Of a DNA stretch of 64,000 nucleotides, positions 1 to 7,538 are shown in pieces. The DNA lies in the NCBI GenBank assembly GCA_035559595.1, contig DATMBF010000011.1, positions 1 to 64,000 on the forward strand. The letters run 5' to 3'. Under the pieces are notes generated by a model that saw nothing but the letters and a program-made list of their open reading frames with translations, was not told where the DNA came from and made no database searches. Position 1 is the stretch's first letter. Each line of letters begins with the position of its first letter. This DNA comes from DATMBF01 sp035559595. Lineage in GTDB: Bacteria; Bacteroidota; Ignavibacteria; UBA10030. A program made the translations under genes and the position numbers.

Positions 1-2943
1 GAAGATGGGCTGAATCGCTTCGACGGATATTCTTTCCGGGTCTATCGCCATGATCCGTTCAATCCAGCTTCACTCTCCCATAGCTGGGCGGAATGTCTAT
101 TTATCGATCGCACGGGGACTCTCTGGATCGGAACCTACGGCGGTGGACTCAATCGCTACGACCGCCGAACAGATACGTTCCAACACTTCAAGCACAATCC
201 CAGCGACCCTCAAACACCAAGCAACGATTTTGTTTATGACATTGCGGAGGATCAAGAGGGTTTCATCTGGTTTGCAACGGAGAAAGGACTGAACCGGCTT
301 GACCCGGCAACGAGCGTCGTTACACGCTTCTACCACGACCCTGCACGCACCAACAGCCTTGTTCACGACGATGCCCGCACACTGCACTTCGATCGCAAGG
401 GTGGTCTTTGGATCGGGACAATCGGTGGACTCTGTCGCTACGATCCGCGGCAGAACCGCTTTGTCCAATACAAGCACGACCCGTCGAACGGGCAAAGTCT
501 CAGCCATGACCGGGTTCGCGATGTTTATGAGGATCGAAAAGGCAGAATCTGGGTCGGCACGAGGGCCGGCCTTGACCTGTATGACGAGACCCGTGATTCC
601 TTCGACCGGATGCCACTTTTGATGAGCAACGGATCGAGGAGAACGGTGCCTAACGTTTTTCGCATTGTCGAAGATCGTAGCGGCATCTTCTGGATCGGCA
701 CCAACGATGCTGGCATGTTTCGGTACTACGAACACTCCGGAAAACTCACATCCCTCCTTCATCATCCACTCGATCCCACAAGTCTCAGCAGCAATGCCAT
801 TCGATCGATTCTTCAAGATCGGTCCGGTGTCCTCTGGATTGGGACCCTGGGTGGAGGCGTGAATCGACTGCGGGGGACGGCGTTTGTCCACATCAGACAT
901 GAGCCATGGAACCCAAACAGTTTGAGCGGACGTCTTGTCTTCTCTATCGTTGAAGATCGCTCGGGCGTTGTGTGGATTGGCACAGACGGAGCAGGCTTGA
1001 ATGCCTACGACCCTCTGCGCGGGCGGTTTACGCATTTCATACACGAAGCCGCCGATCCGTACAGTCTCGGTGCGAACAGTGTTCGAGCCATAGTCGAAGA
1101 CAGGAATGGCGTTCTTTGGTTTGGCACATTGAACGGCGGCCTTAATCGCTATGATGCCAGGACCGGTCGTTTCATCCGATATCTCAACGATCCTTCCAAT
1201 CCTTTCAGCATCAGCCACAACGGCGTGAGGACAGTGTATGAGGATTCGCGCGGATTGCTCTGGGTGGGCACGAACGGCGGCGGGCTGAATGTGTTCGATC
1301 CAACAACAAAGCGATTCACCCGATATCACCATCGGCCGGATGACACCACCAGTCTCAGCTCCAACGTGGTGAGTGCGATTCTCGAAGACCGCTCCGGCGT
1401 ACTCTGGGTGGGAACGCGGGAGGGATTGAATCGCCTTGATCGGCAACGCATGATTTTCCATCGTTACACGTCAAACCCTGCTGACTCGACAACCCTCTCC
1501 AGCAGCTATGTTGTCTCCATTTGCGAAGACCGGAAAGGAGATTTGTGGATTGGAACGATGATGGGGTTGAACCGATTCGATCGGGCAGCAAATCGCTTCG
1601 AGCGGTTTTTTGAAAAGGATGGTCTGCCGAACAACACCGTGTACGGGATTCTCGAAGATGCGCGCGGGTTCCTGTGGATCAGCACCAATCGGGGACTGTC
1701 GCGATTCGATCCCACGACACGTCGCTTCCGAAATTTCGACCGGCGGGATGGCTTGCAGGATGATGAGTTTAACTTAGGAGCTTTCCATCGAGGCCGCAGC
1801 GGTCGTTTCTACTTCGGAGGAGTTAATGGCGTGTCAGCGTTCTTTCCCGAGAGGCTTGAGGATAATCCTCACGCTCCACCCATCGTCTTGACGAGCTTCA
1901 AAGTGTTTGAAGAGCCGGTACAACTTCCGGCACCGATCTGGCAAGTCGAAGAACTGCAGCTTTCGTACGAGCAGAACTTCTTCTCGTTCGAATTTGCGGC
2001 GCTGGACTTTACCACGCCGGAGAAGAATCAGTACGCCTATCGGTTAGAAGGATTCGATGCCGACTGGATTGCCAGCGGCACGAGGCGATTTGCGAGCTAC
2101 ACCAATGTTGAGCCGGGTTCCTATCTCTTCCGTGTGAAAGCGTCGAACAACGACGGTATATGGAATGACGAGGGCATTGCCGTGCGCATCACCGTCGTTC
2201 CCCCGTTCTGGCAAACCGGCTGGTTCCGGATCGGCGCAACAGGCGTGATCCTTCTGATGACCTATGGGCTGTATCGTTACAGGGTGAAGAGTCTGCTTGA
2301 AATTGAGCGCATGCGGACGCGCATCGCTACGGATTTGCATGACGATATCGGGACGAGCCTTTCGAGTATTGCTATTTCCAGCGATGTTGCACGACAAACC
2401 ATCGAACAGAACCCCGCCGAAGCACGAGAACTCCTGGAGGGTGTGTCCGGCACCGCCCGCAGCCTGTTAGACGCAATGAACGATATCGTCTGGACGATCA
2501 AACCGGAGAATGATCTGCTGGATGATCTCGTGCTGCGTATGCAGGAGTTTTCCACCCGCCTTCTTGATGCCAAAGCGATCGAACTTCGTTTTCGGAAAGA
2601 GCTGGAGGCGAATGGTTTCAACGTGCGACTTCCGCTCGACGTACGGCGAAACATCTATCTCATCTTCAAAGAATTGGTCAACAACATCGCCAAGCACGCA
2701 GCCTGTACCGCAGTCGATATCCAGATCCATCTTCTCCCCCACCACAACTCTCGACGTTGGCGCCTGCTGTCGATCGCGGTGAAGGATAACGGTGCAGGTT
2801 TTGATCTGGCGGTGCCAACACGGGGAAACGGTCTGAAGAATATGCAACAGAGGGCAACGGCTATCGGCGCAAGCATAACGATCGCAACTGAGCCGGGCAA
2901 GGGAACATCCGCAAACCTTCGTGTGCCGGTCAAAATCCCCTGA
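1..2943 (+). CDS. Reg_prop (two-component regulator propeller) sensor histidine kinase, 5' end outside window
   Basis: The frame is open from base 1, so the start lies upstream; 980 residues are visible. Twelve complete D-x-x-G-x-x-W-[IVF]-x-T propeller repeats, plus a partial first and a degenerate last one, fit two seven-bladed periplasmic propellers (to about residue 620). A Y_Y_Y immunoglobulin-like domain follows (about 640-730), then one membrane segment (about 742-760). The kinase core has the HisKA_3 box DLHDDIGTSLSS with the phospho-accepting His, an N-box around ELVNNIAKHA, and the ATP-lid glycines DNGAGFD and GNGLKNM. The HisKA_3 type normally pairs with NarL-type regulators, and one lies 1.25 kb downstream. 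There is no receiver or AraC domain, so it is not a hybrid kinase. The ligand is unknown. Confidence 0.93.
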   Translation, partial: EDGLNRFDGYSFRVYRHDPFNPASLSHSWAECLFIDRTGTLWIGTYGGGLNRYDRRTDTFQHFKHNPSDPQTPSNDFVYDIAEDQEGFIWFATEKGLNRLDPATSVVTRFYHDPARTNSLVHDDARTLHFDRKGGLWIGTIGGLCRYDPRQNRFVQYKHDPSNGQSLSHDRVRDVYEDRKGRIWVGTRAGLDLYDETRDSFDRMPLLMSNGSRRTVPNVFRIVEDRSGIFWIGTNDAGMFRYYEHSGKLTSLLHHPLDPTSLSSNAIRSILQDRSGVLWIGTLGGGVNRLRGTAFVHIRHEPWNPNSLSGRLVFSIVEDRSGVVWIGTDGAGLNAYDPLRGRFTHFIHEAADPYSLGANSVRAIVEDRNGVLWFGTLNGGLNRYDARTGRFIRYLNDPSNPFSISHNGVRTVYEDSRGLLWVGTNGGGLNVFDPTTKRFTRYHHRPDDTTSLSSNVVSAILEDRSGVLWVGTREGLNRLDRQRMIFHRYTSNPADSTTLSSSYVVSICEDRKGDLWIGTMMGLNRFDRAANRFERFFEKDGLPNNTVYGILEDARGFLWISTNRGLSRFDPTTRRFRNFDRRDGLQDDEFNLGAFHRGRSGRFYFGGVNGVSAFFPERLEDNPHAPPIVLTSFKVFEEPVQLPAPIWQVEELQLSYEQNFFSFEFAALDFTTPEKNQYAYRLEGFDADWIASGTRRFASYTNVEPGSYLFRVKASNNDGIWNDEGIAVRITVVPPFWQTGWFRIGATGVILLMTYGLYRYRVKSLLEIERMRTRIATDLHDDIGTSLSSIAISSDVARQTIEQNPAEARELLEGVSGTARSLLDAMNDIVWTIKPENDLLDDLVLRMQEFSTRLLDAKAIELRFRKELEANGFNVRLPLDVRRNIYLIFKELVNNIAKHAACTAVDIQIHLLPHHNSRRWRLLSIAVKDNGAGFDLAVPTRGNGLKNMQQRATAIGASITIATEPGKGTSANLRVPVKIP

Positions 2944-2952
2944 ATTGGGGAT
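2935..2952. promoter_or_regulatory. Dyad ATCCCC-TGAATT-GGGGAT, candidate operator copy 1
   Basis: A perfect 6-bp inverted repeat spans the stop codon of the kinase gene, about 70 bp before the start of the next gene. A nearly identical dyad lies at 4887-4906 upstream of the lipoprotein gene. The two share the preceding CAAA as well and differ at one spacer base. It could be a binding site for the NarL-type regulator encoded between them. It has no T-tract, so a terminator is unlikely. Confidence 0.5.
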
Positions 2953-3015
2953 GGATTCCGAGCGTTGCGTTTCCTATATACGGTTCCGAGCGCGATCCAC
3001 TCATAGGAGGTTACT

Positions 3016-3663
3016 ATGGGAAATCGTGTTGGTCTTTACTACCGCTCGTTGGTCCTTGCAACTCTTCTCACTGCGTGGCTGATTCCCACCAGTGGAACCG
3101 GACAGCAGTCATCGGATGAGAAGAAACAGCTCGTCTCCAACAAGCAGTATGGATTCTCGTTCAGTTGTCCGAAGAATTGGACTGTTGACCGCGGACAATT
3201 TCCCGATCCGTTGCCGGATCCGGAAGCGTTTAAGACCGGCAAGGTTGGTCTCGAAGGGAGTCTGGGGAAGCCATCACAGGGAGAAGAGAACGGCGTGCGC
3301 TTGAATGCGGTCAAACCGACGCAAGACGGAGGAGAACTTCCGCCGCCGACTATCGAGGTCTATGCCCATCCTTCTACGGCAAAGAGCTGTGATCAGTTTA
3401 CCACGGAGGTAAAGGAGTGGATGAAAATCTTCGGGCAGAAGCTTCGTTCTGCGAAAAAGATCATCACCAAGAATAACCTTGAGGGATGCGATATCGTCTA
3501 CACAACTCCGATGGGGCAGCACGAAGTCTTCAATCGTATGACGGCCTTTTTCAAGAACGGACGGCGCTATATTCTTTCCTATTTTGAACCGAATGAAGCT
3601 GATTTTCGGGCAAACGCAAAAGCCTTCGAGGAGGTTCTCCATTCATTCGCCATCACAAAGTAG
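3016..3663 (+). CDS. Secreted PsbP-like hypothetical protein
   Basis: 215 residues, with a start well supported by the ribosome binding site TAGGAGG seven bases ahead. The N-terminus is a signal peptide (basic MGNR..YYR, then hydrophobic LVLATLLTAWLIP) with probable cleavage near residue 28. The mature part, starting around NKQYGFSFSCPKNW, resembles the single-domain PsbP/Mog1-like proteins often annotated as hypothetical in this lineage, in which a small alpha/beta domain ends in FEEVLHSF. Only two Cys residues are seen in the mature part besides the one after SFS. Its function is not known. It sits between the propeller kinase and its probable regulator, so it may be a target or accessory of that system. 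Confidence 0.75.
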   Translation: MGNRVGLYYRSLVLATLLTAWLIPTSGTGQQSSDEKKQLVSNKQYGFSFSCPKNWTVDRGQFPDPLPDPEAFKTGKVGLEGSLGKPSQGEENGVRLNAVKPTQDGGELPPPTIEVYAHPSTAKSCDQFTTEVKEWMKIFGQKLRSAKKIITKNNLEGCDIVYTTPMGQHEVFNRMTAFFKNGRRYILSYFEPNEADFRANAKAFEEVLHSFAITK

Positions 3664-3675
3664 AGAGCCTCACAG

Positions 3676-4143
3676 ATGAGATCGTGGGCCCACGTCTATG
3701 CAACAGGCGGTCCTTGGTATACACTCGTCGTCGTTGAAGAAGCGCCGATGCAACACGTGGTTGAGGCCAATGCCGATGCCTGGAAGAACGACATCCTGCA
3801 TACAGGCAAAGCGGCTCTCTACGGGATTTACTTTGATACGGGCAAGTCCGATATCAAACCGGAATCAGAAGCCGCAATCAAGGAAATCGCGCGTCTCCTC
3901 TCCGAAAACCCTGCACTGAGCCTTCACGTCGTCGGGCATACAGACAATGTGGGAGAGCTGGACTACAACCTGAAGCTCTCTAAAGCGCGAGCCGAGGCGG
4001 TCGTCAATGAACTTGTGTCAAAGCACAAGGTCGCTGCCGACCGACTAAAGGCTCATGGTGTGGGACCGCTTCCACCAGTCTCATCGAACGATTCCGAGGA
4101 AGGCAGGGCGCTGAACCGAAGGGTAGAATTGGTGAAGCAGTGA
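3676..4143 (+). CDS. OmpA-like peptidoglycan-binding protein, apparently 5'-truncated
   Basis: 155 residues. Residues about 50-155 form an OmpA C-terminal domain: IYFDTGKSDIKPES, the peptidoglycan-contact region VVGHTDNVG, and LSKARAEAVV..NRRVELV. Relatives that I know with the same WxHVYATGGPWYTL..VEE segment are about 330-360 residues long, with a signal peptide and an N-terminal domain of about 170 residues. Here the frame begins directly inside that conserved segment, 12 bases after the preceding stop, with no signal peptide and no clear ribosome binding site. Without a signal peptide it could not reach the periplasm, so this is probably a remnant or the result of a fusion or deletion event. 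Confidence 0.7.
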   Translation: MRSWAHVYATGGPWYTLVVVEEAPMQHVVEANADAWKNDILHTGKAALYGIYFDTGKSDIKPESEAAIKEIARLLSENPALSLHVVGHTDNVGELDYNLKLSKARAEAVVNELVSKHKVAADRLKAHGVGPLPPVSSNDSEEGRALNRRVELVKQ

Positions 4144-4194
4144 ACAGATAACTACAGGGAAATATGAAAGCGACCGAAGACAGGAGCTGATCGT

Positions 4195-4830
4195 TTGTCG
4201 ATTTCTGTAGCAATTGTCGAAGACAATGCGTCGATCCGGGATGGGATTGCGCGTTTGCTCAACGCCACGCCGGGCTTTCGCTGCAATCAGAAATATGCAT
4301 CGTGCGAAGAGGCCTTGCAAAGCATCAAGGAGCCGTTGCCCGACATCGTCTTGATGGATATCGGTTTTGATGGAATGTCTGGCATCGAAGGGGTTCGCCG
4401 GCTGAAGCAACGGTATCCCAACCTCAATGTCGTGATGTTGACGGTCTACGACGACAACGAGAGAATCTTTCAATCGCTCTGCTCCGGCGCATCGGGATAT
4501 CTCCTGAAGAACAGCTCTCCGGAGGTTGTCATGGCGGCGCTTACGGAAGTACACCGCGGCGGCGCGGCGATGACGCCAAGCATCGCGAAAAAAGTGCTCA
4601 GCCTCTTCCGCTCCATTGCTCCCGCCCAGACAGAGTCCCACAACCTTACCAAACGCGAGACCGAAATTCTTGAACACCTCGTTGCCGGCTCGAGTTACAA
4701 GATGATTGCAGACGCACTGAACCTCAGCATCGAAACCGTTCACACGCACATCAAACGGATTTACGGGAAATTGCAAGTGCATTCCAAGACGGAGGCGGTC
4801 TCCAAAGCACTCAGGCAAAGGCTCGTGTAA
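4195..4830 (+). CDS. NarL/FixJ-family response regulator
   Basis: 211 residues from a TTG start, chosen because AGGAG lies eight bases upstream and the receiver domain begins at once (SISVAIVEDN). The receiver has acidic residues near 9-10, the phospho-acceptor Asp in VLMDIGFDGMSG, Thr in MLTVYDD and Lys in YLLKNSSP. The C-terminal LuxR-type helix-turn-helix runs from about residue 145 (LTKRETEILEHLVAG through IETVHTHIKRIYGKL). It is the likely partner of the HisKA_3 kinase at the window start. Two dyads of identical design at 2935 and 4887 are candidate binding sites. Confidence 0.93.
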   Translation: MSISVAIVEDNASIRDGIARLLNATPGFRCNQKYASCEEALQSIKEPLPDIVLMDIGFDGMSGIEGVRRLKQRYPNLNVVMLTVYDDNERIFQSLCSGASGYLLKNSSPEVVMAALTEVHRGGAAMTPSIAKKVLSLFRSIAPAQTESHNLTKRETEILEHLVAGSSYKMIADALNLSIETVHTHIKRIYGKLQVHSKTEAVSKALRQRLV

Positions 4831-4886
4831 ATTCGGGGTACCTTCCTACCTCTCTCCCTGAAAATCCTTCAAAGCCGTTCCCTCAA

Positions 4887-4906
4887 AATCCCCAGAATTG
4901 GGGATT
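4887..4906. promoter_or_regulatory. Dyad AATCCCC-AGAATT-GGGGATT, candidate operator copy 2
   Basis: A perfect 7-bp inverted repeat with a 6-base spacer, 90-109 bp upstream of the lipoprotein start and 57 bp after the regulator stop. It is the second copy of the dyad at 2935-2952. The gap after it contains TTG-N19-TATTGG, a weak match to the promoter pattern seen elsewhere in the window. Confidence 0.5.
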
Positions 4907-4995
4907 GTTGATTTCCGCCAAATGCAGAATATTGGACACAACGGATCTTTTGTTTCCATTGACGCAATGGATGTTCACAACGTAAGGAGGGTACC

Positions 4996-5706
4996 ATGAT
5001 TATTCCAGCACTGCACAAGCATTTTTGGAGCCTGCTTCTGGTGCTCGCTCTCACCGTCTTCGTTGCGGGCTGCGGAAAAGAAGAAGAATCGCCAACAGAG
5101 CCAACGCAAGACGCGCCATCGATTCCGGCTGTGAGATTCAAAGGTCCGAACACGACGTCGCAGGACCAGTTCGCGCAGACGGCAAGGATCATGGCAGAGT
5201 TCTTCAATGCCATTGCTTCGCAGTGGGATGCATTTCGGTCGTTACCGGCCACGAAAGAAGGAAATAGCTGGAAGTGGACATATACCGCCGGCGGTGTGAC
5301 GTACACGTATACAGGGACAAAACAGGCGGATGGAAGTGTCCAGTGGCGCTACACGATACATGGTGGTGGATACAATAATTGGACTGTTCTCGAGGGTTCA
5401 ACAAGTGGCGATGGGAAGAGCGGGAGCTTCAAGGCATACGAAGAGAATTCGACGCAAATCGATGTGGAAATGTCCTGGTCGACGAGCACATCGAACGTCC
5501 TTACAGGTGTCTGGAGGGACTATGAAAATGGCGTACCGGACGAGCGCCTGGAGCTTATTAACAACCCAGACGGCTCGGGTGAGCTCAAGCTCTACAACAG
5601 GCAAAATGTTCTGACACTTCGCATTGTCTGGCAGGCGAACGGGTCAGGCGAGTGGTGGACGTACAGCGACACAGGACAGCAAACCGGCAACGGGCGGTGG
5701 ACGTAA
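4996..5706 (+). CDS. Lipoprotein of unknown function
   Basis: 236 residues. AAGGAGG sits a few bases ahead of ATG. The N-terminus is a lipoprotein signal (HKHFWSLLLVLALTVFVAGC) with Cys at residue 26, followed by an acidic, Pro-rich linker (KEEESPTEPTQ). The body is rich in Trp, Tyr, Thr and Gly in alternating strands (e.g. YTYTGTKQADGSVQWRYTI) and looks like a beta-sandwich or small barrel of the MORN/toxin-repeat-like type. I do not recognise the family. A preceding dyad suggests that the upstream two-component system may regulate it. Confidence 0.8.
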   Translation: MIIPALHKHFWSLLLVLALTVFVAGCGKEEESPTEPTQDAPSIPAVRFKGPNTTSQDQFAQTARIMAEFFNAIASQWDAFRSLPATKEGNSWKWTYTAGGVTYTYTGTKQADGSVQWRYTIHGGGYNNWTVLEGSTSGDGKSGSFKAYEENSTQIDVEMSWSTSTSNVLTGVWRDYENGVPDERLELINNPDGSGELKLYNRQNVLTLRIVWQANGSGEWWTYSDTGQQTGNGRWT

Positions 5707-6084
5707 AATGTATGTCGAGTAAGAGAAGTGTGTTTGTCAACACGGCACAATCACTATTGATTAGTGGTTGTGTCGTGCTCATTTCAGGGATGATGATACA
5801 ACCGGGCAATACTCGACTTGGTGTCACGGGTACGTCTGTTGTCGATACGCTGCGTGGCTCCACGCCGCACGGAAGTTACGTCATCATCAGGACGGAGACT
5901 TCTTTTTCCGGAACCGTCGTTAACGGCACTGCAAGCGTGTACGCCATCCGCAGGTTCCAGCCCCGCTGAATGACGGCGGCAGGCAAACAACGAGAAAACG
6001 GCAGGATGTTGGTGGAAGCGCTCCACACGGAGGAGTCCCGACGAAAGACGTCGGGATAAAGAGGACGATGCCAGGAGATATTTC
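5707..6084 (+). other. Intergenic stretch with a doubtful small frame and a hairpin
   Basis: Between the lipoprotein stop and the terminator at 6085. A frame at 5712-5969 (ATG six bases after the stop, 85 residues, with a hydrophobic segment near residues 11-30) has no ribosome binding site and no recognisable similarity, so I do not call it a gene. Bases 6036-6056 form a perfect 8-bp hairpin, TCCCGACG-AAAGA-CGTCGGGA. The stretch is probably the 3' untranslated part of the lipoprotein transcript. Confidence 0.4.
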
Positions 6085-6124
6085 AGCCCCTTCAAGCTTG
6101 CGCTCGAAGGGGCTTTTTGTTTTT
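6085..6124 (+). terminator. Rho-independent terminator
   Basis: The perfect 9-bp stem AGCCCCTTC (6085-6093) / GAAGGGGCT (6106-6114) is followed by TTTTTGTTTTT. The orientation fits the end of the plus-strand lipoprotein transcript. The facing minus-strand gene ends at 6169. Confidence 0.88.
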
Positions 6125-6168
6125 GAGGTGTGATTGCATGGGGAAGACGACAGAACGAAGCCTCCTAC

Positions 6169-6693
6169 CTAATCCTTCATTACCGATAGGTACACTCTCC
6201 ATGGGCCAACGGCTTCTCGATACTGTTTTGCCAACGTCCGCGAAATCTGAACGAGATGGTCCTGATCGTGCGCAACCCACGTGGAGAGGAGTTGTTCCAG
6301 CGTCACTCTGCCAAGCTCCGGATGGCTCCCCGTCTTTCGGAGATCTTCCTTCGTTAACTTCATCCCAACGAGAATTTGGATATTCCCTTCTCTCAATCGT
6401 TGAAATGTTTCGAGGAGTTCTTCGACAGACTTCCCTCTGCTTGCTTCAAATTGAGCAAACCGGTCAAACGGCTCGAATGGTTTTGACTCTCCATACTGAA
6501 GAATAATCTTCGCGCGCGGGATCCAATCTGTCCGTTCTCCATGGATGAGGTGCCCCACGACGTCGTATGGGCTCCATGTATCACCTCCCTCATTACTCCG
6601 AAGCCAATGGTCTGGAAGTCCCTCGAGGAGAGATCGCAGCACTTGCGGCGTGCGACGCAAGAGATTGATAGCATGATCAAGATGGAAATCCAC
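6169..6693 (-). CDS. DinB-family protein (putative metal-dependent hydrolase/transferase fold)
   Basis: 174 residues, typical for DinB/YfiT four-helix-bundle proteins. The usual three-His metal site is visible: His in VVGHLIHGE near residue 47 and the HDQDH pair near residues 141-145. The conserved W-S-P-Y-x-V-V-G-H motif is intact. Relatives include thiol transferases of the BshB/S-transferase type and many proteins of unknown substrate. There is no partner gene to suggest a substrate. It lies 26 bases after the frameshifted membrane gene on the same strand. Confidence 0.88.
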   Translation of the reverse strand: MDFHLDHAINLLRRTPQVLRSLLEGLPDHWLRSNEGGDTWSPYDVVGHLIHGERTDWIPRAKIILQYGESKPFEPFDRFAQFEASRGKSVEELLETFQRLREGNIQILVGMKLTKEDLRKTGSHPELGRVTLEQLLSTWVAHDQDHLVQISRTLAKQYREAVGPWRVYLSVMKD

Positions 6694-6719
6694 GGCGAGC
6701 CTTTCGGTATGTTGGATGT

Positions 6720-7181
6720 CTATGGATGAGCCGAAGTGACCGTGGTTTGGTACTCAGCTCGTCGGAATGTTCTCAGAAACATTTCTGCGCCAAGGAGGAT
6801 TGCCGCAATCAGGCATGTAGCGGCCAGAATGTCAAACCAGAGTGGTCCGCTGGGTCCTCCTGCGATCGAAAGCGTGTGGTGTCGATGACAACAAGCGAGC
6901 TCATGATAAGGCCGGCAACCTTCCAGCCGATCGTGCAATTGCGCTCGCCACGGCGGCCCCCAACAGCTCCCGATAGGGGCAGTAAGAAAACCAGCGAGAG
7001 CAAGAACGTCAAGTGATGATTCATACCATCCGACTCCGCCCAGCCAGGTTTTCTGAACCAGTGTGATCAAGACCACCATGAAGACGTACCCACAAAACAC
7101 ACCGGCGGTGGTACGGAAAGCGTGTTTCAACTTTTTCTCCCAAAAGTGGAGAGTTGTTGTTGTGAGATTGTCTGCTGGCAA
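6720..7181 (-). pseudogene. Small multi-pass membrane protein gene, apparently with two frameshifts
   Basis: The uninterrupted frame (TTG start at 7181) encodes a hydrophobic N-terminal third (TTAGVFCGYVFMVVLITLVQ, then DVLALAGFLTAPIG) and a hydrophobic end (FDILAATCLIAAILLGAEMF). Its middle is Cys/His/Arg-rich nonsense. In the neighbouring minus frame the same middle (about 6860-6970) reads GAVGGRRGERNCTIGW then KVAGLIMSSLVVIDTT, a sensible membrane segment. Joining the three pieces gives a four-helix membrane protein, which implies one frameshift near 6970 and a compensating one near 6860. These may be real mutations or sequence errors. The family is not recognised. Confidence 0.5.
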
Positions 7182-7372
7182 AAGGGATTCGGCGTCTTTG
7201 AGTCAGACGTATGAGGCGCAAATTAGTGAGTCGGCGAAGCAATGTCAAGAGCCGGGAGTTGAAGCTCGTGGATGATGATAGTTCGAGGTGGGAGTTCTGA
7301 GTCCGAAGTTCAAAGCGCTGCTGCTAATCTTCGAATTGCATCTTCGTCACTGGTGTCTTCATGCCGACCGGC

Positions 7373-7426
7373 ATCCCACTGATGGATGCAGTCGGGCCTG
7401 CATGCATTAGGCGGGATTTTTGTTTT
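7373..7426 (+). terminator. Possible rho-independent terminator not attached to a known gene
   Basis: ATCCC (7373) can pair with GGGAT (7412-7416), enclosing the stem ATGCAG-TCGGGC-CTGCAT. The run TTTTTGTTTT follows. No plus-strand gene lies upstream for more than 1 kb, so it would end an unannotated transcript. The stem is imperfect. Confidence 0.4.
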
Positions 7427-7497
7427 CAGTGTGGTTCAGATTCCTGCCATCAACTTGCAGGAATAAGATGATGCGACGGAGCTTACCGACTTTCACC

Positions 7498-7528
7498 TTG
7501 CTCTCCCCCGCATTATTCCGTAAATTGA
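7498..7528 (+). promoter_or_regulatory. Promoter TTG-N20-TAAATTGA for rlmN
   Basis: TTG at 7498-7500, exactly 20 bases, then TAAATTGA at 7521-7528, 10 bases before the rlmN ATG. It has the same spacing as the candidate promoters of tmk, secD, the PpiD-like gene and others here. The transcript leader would be only about five bases, consistent with the absence of a ribosome binding site. Confidence 0.55.
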
Positions 7529-7538
7529 CTCATCAACA

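Larger units (their letters stand above)
7182..7538. other. Intergenic region before rlmN with hairpins
   Basis: No gene is visible. Bases 7361-7374 form a tight hairpin ATGCCGACCGGCAT. Bases 7373-7425 form a terminator-like structure, and bases 7498-7528 match the window's promoter pattern. Around 7285-7315 there is a GAGGTGGGAGTTCTGAGTCC-like tract, resembling the low-complexity spacer sequence found in the rlmN tail. Confidence 0.45.

Noticed and set aside
97..1461. Long minus-strand open frame (454 codons) opposite the propeller kinase
   Set aside because: It mirrors the repeated codons of the plus-strand Reg_prop repeats, has no family features, and the plus strand clearly encodes the kinase.
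5712..5969. 85-codon frame just after the lipoprotein gene
   Set aside because: No ribosome binding site, odd composition, no recognisable similarity; only one hydrophobic stretch supports it.
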